This document shows, in pieces, positions 1 to 10,335 of a DNA stretch of 64,000 nucleotides. The first letter of the stretch is position 1, and each line of letters starts with the position of its first letter. The stretch covers positions 4,863,121 through 4,927,120 of the forward strand of contig CAXIPT010000008.1 of the NCBI GenBank assembly GCA_964030475.1, written 5' to 3'. The translations under genes were made by a program, and so were the position numbers. Source of the DNA: Tethya wilhelma. Lineage: Eukaryota > Porifera > Demospongiae > Tethyida > Tethyidae. The notes beneath the pieces were generated by a model, which was not told where the DNA came from, searched no databases, and saw nothing but the letters and a program-made list of their open reading frames with translations.

Positions 1-138
1 TATGTGCCATGATACTGTGCAGGTGGTACCAAGGAAAGGCCTACAGTTTCATTGACTGGCCTAGGTGTAGCAGCAAAATCTAGAGTGCCAAGACAAAACA
101 TTAAAATTGCTTCTGTTTCAAGTATATATATGTATTAG

Positions 139-1373
139 CTAATCACTATTACTTTCAATAAATGCCTGTTCACTAGTGTTTACTCCTTCGAGTTCCACTT
201 GCTGAGGTAGCATGTTTGGCCACACAGAGCTGAGTGAAAAGGATCAGTAACAAAAATTAATTTACCACATGTCATTGGGCACACCTAATTAGCTGGGAAA
301 GGCCCACTGACCAGATAACTTAATGTATAAACAAGACTATCTGACAACCAAAATATTCTTACCCCTGATGGTTGTTAGCCATACCAAAGTCTTGCACAGG
401 CAACATTTGAGAGGGAGGTAGACCTGTGGGTTGTTGTTTCAGCTGTACATGTAACAGACATGCTGGATCAGTAAAGTAACACCCCTTTTCTGGATGATTC
501 TCTGCAGTGCAACAAATTAATCATTTATTTTCAGTGCCAAGTGCTAACTGTCATGGTACTTGGCTTGTACTTACCAATGTATACTGCTTCCTTTAGGAGT
601 TTCACAGGATCTCCAATTAATGTCGACTCAAGAACAGGTTGCTGCAAACTCTTGAATCCTGCCCTTTGCATTTTATCAATCAACTTTTTGTTCACTTTCC
701 CAAGAACATCGTGCACTGACATATCAAAATTTTCAAGAAGACAGATTTGCCAGGCCAGCTCTTGTGTCCAAAACCCTCCATTAAGATTTTCAAATGATTT
801 CTTTGTAGGTAAAGTTGAGCATGCCAGGAGATAGTTTCCAGCGCTAGTCGTACGTTCCCCATCGTCTCCTCCACCTCTTGCACGGAATTGCTGAATTCTA
901 ACTCCTTCGTCTGTTCCACTTCCACGACAGGTGTCTAGGAAAAAGAACTTCGAAACTTTTGCTAAATGAGGGGACTTTTGGGGGAGAAATGGAGGATACA
1001 CTTCTTCATGAAGATTCACTGCTCCATCATGTGTGTAAATGGAAGTGCCATCCCCATGTCCAGAGAAGTAGAACACCAGCCTACCATATGCAGTTTGATC
1101 AGGTACATTTGGGTATTGTATGCTAACAGCTGCCTGTATGACTTTAATGAGCTCATCTTTTGATGGATTCAGTACCGGAACTGCAGTAAATTTTAGCCTC
1201 TCAAATGTATACTTCATTGTATCAAGATCCTTTCTAGCTCCTGGTAGGTGCTTGTGATCAGCCTTCATACCATGCTCACAGGCAACAATGATTGCTAGCC
1301 CATTAGCAACTGGCTTCCTACTCACAGCATCTTGGAGTTCACGAAACATAGTCCATTCTGAAGGCTCTCCCAT
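139..1373 (-). CDS. Caspase-like cysteine peptidase, paralogue 1 (3 exons)
   Basis: Model: exons 1373-575, 501-363 and 229-139. They sum to 1029 nt, giving 342 aa and stop TAG. The first intron has donor GTAAGT and acceptor CTGCAG; the second has donor GTAAGA and acceptor ACTCAG. The catalytic pair of clan CD caspases is visible: His in FSGHGD (about H106) and Cys in LDTCRG (about C149). The Cys motif differs from the QACxG of bilaterian caspases. No DED or CARD precedes the domain, which starts near residue 23, so there is no long prodomain. The tail after residue about 266 is Pro/Gln-rich and unlike that of the neighbour. Exon 1 alone reads through the donor to a false stop at 531. It lies head-to-tail with a close paralogue, so tandem duplication is clear. 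A caspase-family protease is well supported; substrate and role in cell death are inference. Confidence 0.8.
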
Positions 1374-1440
1374 CTTGACTCGGACTGGAGGCAGTATTGG
1401 GAAATTCCCATTTTAATATAGTCCAGTACACTGTTTATGC

Positions 1441-1457
1441 AGTGACGTAATGTATAA
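1441..1457 (-). promoter_or_regulatory. Shared caspase promoter element (CRE-like plus TATA-like), copy 1
   Basis: agtgacgtaatgtataa lies 68 bp upstream of the first caspase-like ATG. The identical 17 bases lie at 2773-2789, 73 bp upstream of the second. It holds a CRE half (TGACG) and, on the gene strand, a TATA-like TTATAC. Conservation at equal spacing after duplication suggests core-promoter function (inference). Confidence 0.5.
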
Positions 1458-1562
1458 ATAAACCCCTGTCAGTGCAATCCATCGCTAAAGAAAGTTCATA
1501 ATAATTATTGTTGCAAACACAAAATTGATGAAAAACCCAATAATTAAGCTTGGCACATGCAG

Positions 1563-2700
1563 TCAGTGACACACATGAAGTTGTTTATGCTGTAGTCTTA
1601 ATGACATCTTGAGTCCTTCTGACTCTTGAGATAGACCGAGATCTTCAAGAACACCAACAATTCCTTCCCATGTTAAAGGATAGTATTTGGATCCATTTTC
1701 TGTAGGACTGGAGATTTCTGTCTGTACTCCAACTGACTTTGTTGGACTGGAGATTTCTGTCTGTACTCCAACTGACTTTGTTGGACTGGAGATTTCAGTC
1801 TGTACTCCAACTGACTTTGTTGGACTGCACGACTCACCTAAAAATAAATATTACTCACCTTTCATTTTTCACACAAATTTATCTGATGAAATATGTACCT
1901 ATATTTCTAGCCTCCTTTAGAAATTTAATAGGGCCTTCAGTATTCAATGTTGACTCCCAAACAGGCTGCTGTAGGCTTGGGAAATCTGACATTTTCTTAA
2001 CCAATGTTGCATTTACTTTTCCAAGGATGTCACTCACTGACATTTCAATGTTTTCAGGATTGCAGAGTTGTGAGGCCAATTCTTGTGTCCAAAACCCTCC
2101 ACTAAGGTTTTCAAATGATTTCTTTGTAGGTAAAGTTGAGCATGCCAGGAGATAGTTTCCAGTACTAGTCGTACGCTCCCCATCGTCCCCTCCACCTCTT
2201 GCACGGAATTGCCGAATTCTAACTCCTTCATCTGTTCCACTTCCACGACAGGTGTCTAGGAAAAAGAACTTCGAAACTTTTGCTAAATGAGGGGACTTTT
2301 TGGGGAGAAATGGAGGATATACTTCTTCATGAAGATCCACTGCTCCATCATGTGTGTAAATGAAATTATCATCTCCATGTCCAGAAAAGTGGAACACCAG
2401 TCTGCCATATGCAGGCATACTTGGGTATCGTATACTAACAGCTGCCTGGATGACCTTAATGAGCTTATCTTTTGACGGATTCAGTACTGAAAATGTAGTA
2501 AATTTTAGCCTCTCAAATGTCTGTTTCATTGTTTCAAGATCCCTTCTTGTTCCTGGTAGGTAGTTGTGTTCAGCCTTTACACCATGCTCACAGGCAACAA
2601 TGATTGCAAGCCCATTGGCAACTGGCTTCCTATTCACAGCTTCCTGAAATTTACGAAACATTCTTCCAGTTTGAGTAACTCTGCCAGTGGACCCTGCCAT
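1563..2700 (-). CDS. Caspase-like cysteine peptidase, paralogue 2 (2 exons, repeat-bearing tail)
   Basis: Exons 2700-1899 and 1837-1563 (intron 61 bp, donor GTACAT, acceptor TTTTAG) sum to 1077 nt, 358 aa. The domain is closely similar to the upstream copy: FSGHGD (about H108) and LDTCRG (about C151) are both intact. The second exon encodes a tail with three tandem 13-residue units reading SPTKSVGVQTEIS or nearly so, followed by a 45-residue unique end. The tail is unrelated to that of paralogue 1, so the two copies diverged mainly after the catalytic domain. The start lies 154 bp from the divergent SH3 gene, suggesting a shared promoter region. Confidence 0.8.
1705..1821 (-). repeat. Coding 39-bp tandem repeat (3 units)
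   Basis: The motif ggactggag recurs at 1705, 1744, 1783 and, degenerating, 1822. That is a strict 39-bp period, equal to 13 codons, inside the last exon of caspase-like paralogue 2. The units are almost identical, so the expansion is recent or homogenised. Confidence 0.9.
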
Positions 2701-2772
2701 CTCTCAGTTCAGTGTCTGGTGTGTGAGTCTGCAAAATAGTAGGCGGGTCGTTGGGAAATTCCCTTTATAAAT

Positions 2773-2789
2773 AGTGACGTAATGTATAA
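2773..2789 (-). promoter_or_regulatory. Shared caspase promoter element, copy 2
   Basis: Same 17-base word as at 1441-1457, here in the 154-bp intergenic stretch between the divergent caspase-like gene and the SH3 gene. Confidence 0.5.
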
Positions 2790-2854
2790 TCGAGCAAGGT
2801 ACGAGGTAGGTGCAGGCTCCTTGTTCACGGAAAGCACAGCTCAATAACTCCATC

Positions 2855-3974
2855 ATGGCTCAATCAATAAGCAAAGAAGTAAGTTTCTGTACACCTACTT
2901 GAACCAACCATTCACATCTAGTTGGATCACAACCAAAGGATGCAGCTCAGCTAGTGTTGCTCACTTGTCGACTTGTTGTATCTCTCTCTCTCTTGTGTAG
3001 AAGAACATCCTCATCCCCAACCAGGTCTACGTGGCCACTCAGAGCTTCACTGCAGAGGAGGCCACTGTAAGTAGTAATAGAGCTGCTACCAGCAAAATTA
3101 TGCTACAGAGATACTTCTTACGTAGCTACAGTACATTATGGGATCTAGATATTCTACATAAAAGCAATTTGACTGCTGCAATCTGTGTATCGTGTAAAGA
3201 GAGTTAGTCATATTTGTGCCACCATTATCAACTGCTGAGTTCAAATCTCTTCTTTCTCTTACCCAGGACCTCTCCTTTGAAATGGGTGATCGACTCACCA
3301 TCATTGAGCCTTGTGAGGTAAGGGGGGTAAATTGTATACATACTTCCAAATGAATCATGTCAGTTTGACTCGATTATGGCTGATCTTGAAAGCGGTCTGA
3401 ACTAAATATGTGCAGAATGTTCGGTGTTGTGATTCATTGCTGATGTAAATGTACATGAGGTTTAATTGGTCACTGAGTGAATACTTGCAACTAATTTGTG
3501 TAGCTAATTGAATTAACACCACTGTTACATTCTTCTAAAATGGATACCAACATTGTCATGGTAATCAGTATTGACACAAACAAACTGAAACACAAAAGAG
3601 ATCTATTATTTTGGGGGTTTTAGCGAGACTTTGTACTCGTGTTTAGCTGTACATCAACTTCCATGGTTTACCTCTCCTTCCTTCTCTCTTTGCAGTTGAT
3701 GTTCTGGTACAGAGCCAGAGATGAGCAGGGAAGAGAAGGGATTGTACCGGGAAACTTCCTGCAGCTGTTGGGTGTGTTTGTGTGTGTGTGTGTGTGTGTG
3801 TTGGGGTAGTACCACTGTAGGTGTGTTTGTGTACATGTTGAGTGTGAGTGTGTTGAATTATGACCTGCTAGCTAATCAATTTTGAGAAGGATATTGAAAG
3901 CAAAATTTGTTTAGAAAACCCGACAACTTTATGAAACATTTGAATGTTGTACTCATAATGATAAACCTTGTCTA

Positions 3975-4036
<62 letters not shown>

Positions 4037-4406
4037 AGATTCGGGCAGGACACAGACAACAAGGACTCAAGCCATGGCCACTACCAACACACCCACCACC
4101 ACAAACTTCTACACTGACACTCCAGCTGCTGCTAGTTCTGCAGCTGCCAAACCAGAGGAGGATGACTACCTCACCATGAACTCTGCCAGTGCAAAGATGA
4201 CCGGAAACGCTCTTCCACCTCCAAACTCTTCCGAACTGCGCATGCAGCGAGTAAGATTGCATTAATGGCATTGGTTTATATGGTTTTATTCTTATTCCTT
4301 TCATTGTCAGGAGTTGTTCATGGCTATAGAGAAAGAGAAACATCGGAGGCTCCAGCCTGGCACACTGGTGGTGGCAACGCAGCACTTTGACAGCCAAACT
4401 GAAGGG
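2855..4406 (+). CDS. SH3-domain adapter protein, 5' part (first six exons; runs into gap)
   Basis: Exons 2855-2878, 3001-3066, 3267-3317, 3696-3771, 4039-4250 and 4311-4406 have consistent phases and GT-AG borders. The protein begins MAQSISKE. Residues about 17-73 form an SH3 domain: the ALYDY-like strand is YVATQSFTAEEATDLSF, followed by FWYRARDE and GIVPGNFLQL. A Thr/Ala/Pro-rich linker carries DDYLTM (a possible phosphotyrosine SH2 site) and LPPPNSSE. A second SH3 starts at about residue 157 (LVVATQHFDSQTEG) and is cut at an exon end just before microsatellite and gap. A two-SH3 adapter is likely. SH2 or kinase domains could lie in the missing part. Confidence 0.7.
3979..4038 (+). repeat. 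(CT)n(CA)n microsatellite in SH3-gene intron
   Basis: A run of tc dinucleotides turns into a run of ca dinucleotides. The run ends in the AG that serves as acceptor of the next exon, so the polypyrimidine tract is itself a microsatellite. Confidence 0.9.
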
Positions 4407-4445
4407 GTAGGAGGTCCTTGGCATTGTTTGTTGATCTTCAAAGAG

Positions 4446-4447
<2 letters not shown>

Positions 4448-4526
<79 letters not shown>

Positions 4527-4581
4527 GTCTACCACTGAGGAAGCAGTGAGGACCTGAGTGAGAGAGAGAGAGAGAGAGAGA
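4448..4581 (+). repeat. (CT)n / (AG)n microsatellites leading into assembly gap
   Basis: About 75 bp of (CT)n, a short unique spacer, then (GA)n that runs directly into Ns. Opposed CT and AG tracts can fold back and collapse in assembly. Confidence 0.95.
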
Positions 4582-5462
4582 NNNNNNNNNNNNNNNNNNN
4601 NNNNNNNNNNNNNNNNNNNNNNNNNNNNNNNNNNNNNNNNNNNNNNNNNNNNNNNNNNNNNNNNNNNNNNNNNNNNNNNNNNNNNNNNNNNNNNNNNNNN
4701 NNNNNNNNNNNNNNNNNNNNNNNNNNNNNNNNNNNNNNNNNNNNNNNNNNNNNNNNNNNNNNNNNNNNNNNNNNNNNNNNNNNNNNNNNNNNNNNNNNNN
4801 NNNNNNNNNNNNNNNNNNNNNNNNNNNNNNNNNNNNNNNNNNNNNNNNNNNNNNNNNNNNNNNNNNNNNNNNNNNNNNNNNNNNNNNNNNNNNNNNNNNN
4901 NNNNNNNNNNNNNNNNNNNNNNNNNNNNNNNNNNNNNNNNNNNNNNNNNNNNNNNNNNNNNNNNNNNNNNNNNNNNNNNNNNNNNNNNNNNNNNNNNNNN
5001 NNNNNNNNNNNNNNNNNNNNNNNNNNNNNNNNNNNNNNNNNNNNNNNNNNNNNNNNNNNNNNNNNNNNNNNNNNNNNNNNNNNNNNNNNNNNNNNNNNNN
5101 NNNNNNNNNNNNNNNNNNNNNNNNNNNNNNNNNNNNNNNNNNNNNNNNNNNNNNNNNNNNNNNNNNNNNNNNNNNNNNNNNNNNNNNNNNNNNNNNNNNN
5201 NNNNNNNNNNNNNNNNNNNNNNNNNNNNNNNNNNNNNNNNNNNNNNNNNNNNNNNNNNNNNNNNNNNNNNNNNNNNNNNNNNNNNNNNNNNNNNNNNNNN
5301 NNNNNNNNNNNNNNNNNNNNNNNNNNNNNNNNNNNNNNNNNNNNNNNNNNNNNNNNNNNNNNNNNNNNNNNNNNNNNNNNNNNNNNNNNNNNNNNNNNNN
5401 NNNNNNNNNNNNNNNNNNNNNNNNNNNNNNNNNNNNNNNNNNNNNNNNNNNNNNNNNNNNNN
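4582..5462. other. Assembly gap (881 N)
   Basis: Undetermined bases. The gap removes the 3' exons of the SH3 adapter (plus) and the C-terminal part of the first fibrinogen-like gene (minus), which converge on it. Confidence 1.
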
Positions 5463-6021
5463 CATTTGGTGAATAGAACTGATATCCAATAACCCTTCCA
5501 CACACTTTGCTGTACTTGACTCCTTGAGCTGAAAAGGTAGCGGAGTCACAGCCAGGATCCAGTGAATGTTTATGACAGAGATGTTTTCTATCTTCATCGT
5601 TGTTGCCAATGAAGTCATACTTCAATCCACTCGGGCACTGTGTCCTATTGTCCCTCATGTCCACACAGGCTATCCTCATCCACCCCCCGGTCTGGTTGAA
5701 GCTGACGGGGTTCATATCACAGTAGACCCCCACTGGTCCAGACTCCCCCTGCACCCAGTAGTAGCCGGACTCAGAGTGAGGGAACAGTTCCACTATCTGC
5801 TTACAAGAGAGTGCAGCAAATTGAGGAGTCGTACCAAGATAAGCTTTTGAAAGATGAGAAGATATTTCGTCTTCGATGATCTTCTTGATTGTTGAAATGG
5901 CCTCATTGCTCACCTGCACATCACCACCTCCACCATAGCCAGTGAGGGCTGAAGACACAGCCACAGCACTGGCACAACCAGCGATGAGGGAGAGAGAAAT
6001 CAATGAAGCAAGATGAACCAT
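5463..6021 (-). CDS. Secreted fibrinogen-like protein, copy 1 (N-terminal 186 aa; rest in gap)
   Basis: Intronless ORF with signal peptide (about residues 1-19, MVHLASLISLSLIAGCASA). Near residues 72-110 it has a fibrinogen-C-terminal-like N-subdomain: SCK...SGYYWVQ...VGVYCDMN...GGWMRIA. Then comes a Cys-rich part (CPSGLKYDF, VCGRVIGYQF) and the sequence enters the gap. It is nearly identical to the full copies at 10640-11638 and 14390-15388 (332 aa). TATA box TATAAAAG (complement of 6081-6088) lies about 60 bp upstream. The fibrinogen-like assignment rests on that signature only; ligand and function are unknown. Possible secreted lectin or adhesive role. Confidence 0.65.
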
Positions 6022-6709
6022 TCTTGAAAAGACAATTCACGAATTATCTCAAAAAGTGATTGTAGCTAAGATGCTATGAGCTTTTATAGACCAGATATCA
6101 GCAGGAATTTGGTGCATAAGTTGCTATGACTACTTTTAAGAATTTATCGCTAAAAATCAATTTTAGAGTTACCTACCTCACAAATAGTCAAACTAAAAAT
6201 GCTTACTTTCAAAAACAACAACAAACAAGTCATTTAGAGGGTAAGGACCACATGGGAGAAAACAGAATGTCTCCATTAACCTTATTGAACTTAATAATTG
6301 ACGTAACAAGTGCTCGCCATTTAATCCACTTGAAAAAGAAGGCAATATCAGAGTAAAGGACCACACTGGAGAATCTAGCAAAGCCCCATTAAACTTAATA
6401 ACTTATAGTATGCTGAAAGTATGTGTGCTACATAGACTGTGGAGGCACCTTAATACCGCTGAATCTGTGGAATGGGAATGGGAAATCTATAGTCTGGGGA
6501 ATAGAACAGGAGAAAAATTCACTAATCATGAATTAAGGAAGTACAATACCTAGTACTCTAAGATATCTTTTCTCACTTGCTCCCAACCCATAGTGTTTTA
6601 CAAACAGTTTCTTTTTGCAACAAAATTAATTTTGTATAATTTTTATATCAAAAATTTCTGCTACCAAAAGTTGATACTAACAATTAAGCCTATAGAGTCA
6701 AAATCTGTT
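6022..6709. other. Decayed spacer between fibrinogen-like fragments
   Basis: Holds the TATA box and upstream flank of fibrinogen-like copy 1 (homologous to 15389-15600) and two degenerate copies of an aaaggaccacac-type flank. At 6432-6466 there is a remnant of neutral ceramidase exon 12 that now reads an in-frame TAA. No intact gene. Confidence 0.6.
6432..6466 (-). pseudogene. Remnant of neutral ceramidase exon 12
   Basis: Matches the start of the intact exon at 14101-14067 (ATTCAGCGGTATGAAGG...), but GAA has become TAA and the exon is cut short. Shows that this unit once carried the 3' half of ceramidase. Confidence 0.6.
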
Positions 6710-7147
6710 TTAGCTCACATAGAGCTCAATTTGCTCCAGCAGTATATCTTCTGAGTCATCAGGATTATTTGCACATATTCGAAGCTCGATATCATCATTT
6801 GTTTCCTCCTCAAGCTCTGTACAGAACCACGGTCCACCACGATCACAGCACTGGTTCTCACCGCTACAACCCTCTCCATCCCAGAGGGGGTCGTCAAAGA
6901 AATAACGCTCTTCACGCTCTTCCCGGTTGCCAGTCTCACAGTAGTAGTCTTGACCAACAAATAATGAAGAAGTGCCTACGAAAGTAAGTGACGAATGTAT
7001 ACAAGGGCAAGCTATGTGAGGAACAAATACTTCACTACTTGCAGCAGCCAGTGTCCACACATGATGCCTTGGTGAGCCATGAGTGATGCTCACACCATCA
7101 ACATAGGTTTCATCAATACCAGGAGTGAAACGAGAAGGTCCAAATTG
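6710..7147 (-). pseudogene. C-terminal fragment of a fibrinogen-like gene
   Basis: Equivalent to the last ~145 residues of the 332-aa protein: YVDGVSITHGSPRHHVWTLA, FVGQDYYCETGN, CCDRGGPWFCTE, ending EQIELYVS and TAA. There is no start, signal peptide or N-subdomain. The homology begins abruptly at FGPSRFTP and is preceded by unrelated sequence, so this is a truncated duplicate. Its distance to copy 1 makes splicing to it unlikely. Confidence 0.7.
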
Positions 7148-7734
7148 GTATAATATGTACTTAAGGGACATTTCAGTGACACTAGGTATTAAACTTTCCT
7201 ATTGGTGACATGCTCTAAATTAACTGGTAAAATAAAGAACATTTTGCCAGTTAACTAGTAAACTACTAGAATCTTTTGCCAGTACCAAACCCTCACCCTG
7301 TGTGAAGTTAAACTCTCCAGCTCCATCAATGCAGCCAGCAGCGAAACTGAAGCCCATGGCAGGAGGACAGGTGTGGACCTGCTTCCCATCCACTGTCAGA
7401 GAAACATTGCTGAAATCAACAAACTTGTGAGCATACTCCACTGGTCCTGAGAGAGCAATGGTGGCATTGTGATAGAGAGCCTGGATTGGAAAGGAGGGTC
7501 ATTACGATCATCAACTTACCATTGTGATTTGATGATACAAATACAGCAAGTTTAGTGCTCAAAGGTCTAAGTGAAGGTTTTCCTTACCTTGCCTGCAGTG
7601 TACTGCTTCTCACCGATGATTCTAGTGCTGTCAAAGATATCTACACCTGGACCAGCAGCTGCACACAGCTCAGTCTGGAAGGAAAGGGGGGGATTCTTTT
7701 TGAAATACAAGTACTTACAAACATGAGGTACACA

Positions 7735-7736
<2 letters not shown>

Positions 7737-7779
<43 letters not shown>
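7737..7779 (+). repeat. (CA)n microsatellite at ceramidase exon 7 donor (copy C)
   Basis: The acac run abuts the exon 7 splice donor. The intact copy has a homologous run at 17547-17617. Confidence 0.9.
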
Positions 7780-7782
<3 letters not shown>

Positions 7783-8091
7783 CCATTGCAAGTGCTGTGA
7801 TAAAACTCGCACGGCTTCCCTGTATCCAGACAATGAGGACCTTTAGTGTTGGGAGAGACATCACCTTCATTGCTCTGAGCAAAGGCGGCCACAAATGCTC
7901 CCTGGGTGGAGGGGAATAAACAATAATACAAAATTTTATGAAAATCGTAATCGCTAGCCAGACAGACCTCTCCTGGCAGTGCTCCATTGTTCATGTCCTT
8001 CTCCATGAGGTAGGAGGCATAACCTTTGTTGTCACCACTGATTAATTTATTAGTCTTGTTCATACTAACACAGTGGACGGCAAACCAACTG

Positions 8092-8108
8092 TGTGTGTGT
8101 GTGTGAGT

Positions 8109-8171
<63 letters not shown>
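8092..8171 (+). repeat. (GT)n(GA)n microsatellite at the site of lost exon 5
   Basis: The GT run next to exon 6 merges directly into a GA run. In the intact copy these two runs are about 190 bp apart and flank exon 5. Confidence 0.85.
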
Positions 8172-8172
<1 letters not shown>

Positions 8173-9229
8173 CAATGATAAACGATGATTGATAAATGTC
8201 CCACTGAATTGTGGTAGTCAATGGTACAAAGTGGCACACATTGGAATATAATGGTCACAATACAATTAAAAAATCCACAATCACAAACTCTCAAGCACAC
8301 AAACAAAATGCTCACTTCTTCCTCTCCTCCTCAGGGTCGTTCAGGTAGGCTGAAGGACTGCGGTTGATGCTGGCATCCAGCAGAATGCCACTGTTGATGA
8401 AGAGATGACCTGGCTTCATGTTGTCATGAGCACGTTTGATGCTCTCCACTATACCATCCACAATGGCAGTCAATGTCTGCTCCACATAGCCTAGAGACAT
8501 CACCTGGAGACAAAGAAATGAAACAAGATAGAAAAGAGAGCAAAGAGACTCTCCACTAGGATAAATTATAGATGAAGCTAGCTGAGACTATTCTCTAGGC
8601 TAGCTACCTCAAAGAGGATGTACTGAAAGAACCCAGCTGGGCCTGAGTGGGTGTGTATGCCACTGATGAGCACATTGTCATTGGTGTACATATCGCCATA
8701 GAGACCCTGGAGCTTCTTCACAACCTGGACATTACAGGCAGGGATGAAAAGGGTTAAAAATTGTGAATTTTTTTAGACAAAGAAACACCTAACTTACCAA
8801 CATCTTCATGATCTGTGAGCCCATACATATGTCAGCATTGACAAAGACCACCTTGGATCGGTTGAGGGAGTCAGCTAGAATGAAGGCCCTGCTGTACTGT
8901 CTGAAGTGGATGCCATTGCCAATTTGTGTGGGCATTGCATAGCCCATCTGTGGGTGTGTTTTGAACAGAATATTGATGCATAAAAAGGTACCTCAGTACC
9001 TTATGGAATAGTGTGTATTTTATATGAAGAGTGGCCTTTATCTATACTTGTACACTTACAAACTCTATCTCGGCAGCCGGTCCAGTAATGTCCGCACGGC
9101 CAGTCCCAATATAATAGGCATCCCCGGCTCCTAGTGCCGACCCCAGACAGCCCAAGAGACACACTAGAGAGAGAACTCCAACCATTGCGGTGATATTTTC
9201 CAAGAGAGCTGGGGGAGTTCCCGAAGATA

Positions 9230-9237
9230 TGACGTCA
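9230..9237. promoter_or_regulatory. CRE (TGACGTCA) followed by CCAAT, ceramidase copy C promoter
   Basis: The palindromic CRE is followed by tccaattagg, about 45 bp upstream of the copy C start. The same CRE-plus-CCAAT block is at 19648-19662 in the intact copy and, mutated to TTACGTCA, at 12541-12548 in copy B. Confidence 0.55.
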
Positions 9238-9324
9238 TCCAATTAGGAGCTCAGAAAGAGCACACTAAACTTGTCTCTAAATCTAGGAGAAGCCTTGCTT
9301 ACACCTGAATTAAGCTTAGTTTCT

Positions 9325-9422
9325 TTATAGATATAACTCCTCACTGTATGGTGGAGGTTTTTGAGAGGCCTCATCATCAGAAGATTCAATCTCTGGTTCA
9401 AAGTGTCTTATGTTTAGATATT
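9325..9422 (-). other. Possible terminal coding exon with PPPY motif
   Basis: After a T-rich acceptor ending GTTAG, an open frame of 32 residues runs to TAA at 9325-9327. It is acidic (PEIESSDDEASQ) and contains PPPYSEELYL. A decayed homologue lies at about 12690-12800, below the intact ceramidase gene. It could be the cytosolic tail of the Sec62-like fragment at 9606-9891, but I could not match donor phase. Otherwise it is part of a 3' untranslated region. Confidence 0.3.
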
Positions 9423-9605
9423 CTAACGTTTTTTTTTTTACACAACGCAACATTAATTATTTTAGTGGAGTAAAAATTAATACAGCATTATGTAACAAAA
9501 TATAAACAAACAGAAGCAGCTGAAGATGATACATACAGAACTAGAGTAGTGCAGGGGTTAATATTTACAAGGCATTGATACTAAATACATACACACATAC
9601 AGTAA

Positions 9606-9891
9606 TTAAATAACCAAGATAAGCAACACCATCGCTGCCATGAGTCCAAACATGCCCATGCTTAGGTACCAGAGACCAACACGTGTGGAGTCAGGCCAGA
9701 GGGGCTGTAGGGTGAGTGCAACGGCACCTACCACTGTGTGTGTGTGCGTGTGCGAAAGTACAAGTATAGATTATTGAACAAGGCAATTTTACCGCCAGTT
9801 CTAGCTCCAAACGTATCGTGCTGTGTGTGAATTACCTATAATTATAGCTACATAGTAGGAATACCAATTGAGGAGAAAACAGAGCGGGTTT
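9606..9891 (-). pseudogene. Sec62-like transmembrane fragment (two exons)
   Basis: Exons 9891-9836 and 9733-9606 join in frame. They give two membrane segments around LQPLWPDSTRVGLWYLSMG, which resembles the LFPLWP...RVGVYYLSVG motif between the two TM helices of Sec62 of the ER translocon. The protein then ends at TAA without the usual C-terminal tail. No Sec62 N-terminal domain is seen upstream. Sequence similarity to Sec62 is from memory of the family motif, so the name is tentative. It sits just where ceramidase copy B should have its last exons. Confidence 0.4.
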
Positions 9892-10050
9892 CTAGTAAGC
9901 AAATAATAGCATTTCCTGTGGAGGCAACATGTGTGTGGTGTATACCTCAAACAAAAGATCATTACCATATAAGGTAAAGAGTGATCTATACACACGTTCA
10001 ATAGAGGTAGCCAAAAACACACGCACACACAGTCCTCCCACAACCAGTGT

Positions 10051-10107
10051 GAGGGACCACTGCTTGTCCAGGTAGTTAGGAGGGGAGGGGCCAGGCTCAC
10101 CACCACC
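10051..10107 (-). pseudogene. Ceramidase exon 13 remnant (copy B)
   Basis: Encodes GGGEPGPSPPNYLDKQWSL, like the first 19 codons of intact exon 13 at 13763. It then switches to unrelated sequence instead of the RPGVLFDTTP continuation. Confidence 0.65.
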
Positions 10108-10335
10108 CTGGACACACAATCATAGAGCACTTCATCACACAAGGACAGCTTCAAATTATGGACTTTAGCACACACAGCTAGGTTTAGCACTACAGATGCA
10201 TGTAACTAGCCTACAGTTAATCAAGTCTTTCATTTCTACTTTGGGGAAGAACAGCAATGAAGGCAGACAAGATCAGCATTATGAGGCTTAGTTGTTACTG
10301 CATACATTGTGATTCTTTCTATGCTGCTACTACAA

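Larger units (their letters stand above)
7297..9185 (-). pseudogene. Neutral ceramidase, truncated copy C (exons 1-4 and 6-9 only)
   Basis: Exon equivalents: 9185-9060, 8947-8798, 8724-8608, 8503-8316, 8088-7968, 7901-7779, 7674-7588 and 7480-7297, each the same length as in the intact copy. Retained: signal peptide, GRADITGPAAE, HTHSGPAGFF, WFAVH and the catalytic-Ser motif NEGDVSPN. Lost: exon 5 (26 residues, in frame) and everything after exon 9, that is the zinc-binding Glu region and the C-terminal beta-sandwich. Reading past exon 9 gives a stop at 7220. If translated, this would be an inactive secreted fragment of under 400 aa. Chosen start is the ATG at 9185 rather than in-frame upstream codons, because it begins directly with the signal peptide. 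Confidence 0.7.

Noticed and set aside
1705..1821. Possible CRISPR-like repeat
   Set aside because: The three 39-bp units are contiguous with no spacers, keep a coding frame, and lie in a eukaryotic exon.
4011..6021. Long minus-strand frames spanning the N gap
   Set aside because: They stay open only because N codons are undefined and because (GA)n/(CT)n code for RE/LS repeats. Only 5463-6021 is real.
6710..7171. Independent short secreted gene
   Set aside because: It lacks a signal peptide, and the first residues before FGPSRFTP are unrelated. It is the cut 3' end of a fibrinogen-like copy.
9059..9242. Longer N-terminus (MDDVISS...) for ceramidase copies B and C
   Set aside because: It begins at a TTG codon, not ATG, overlaps the CRE/CCAAT block, and would bury the signal peptide.
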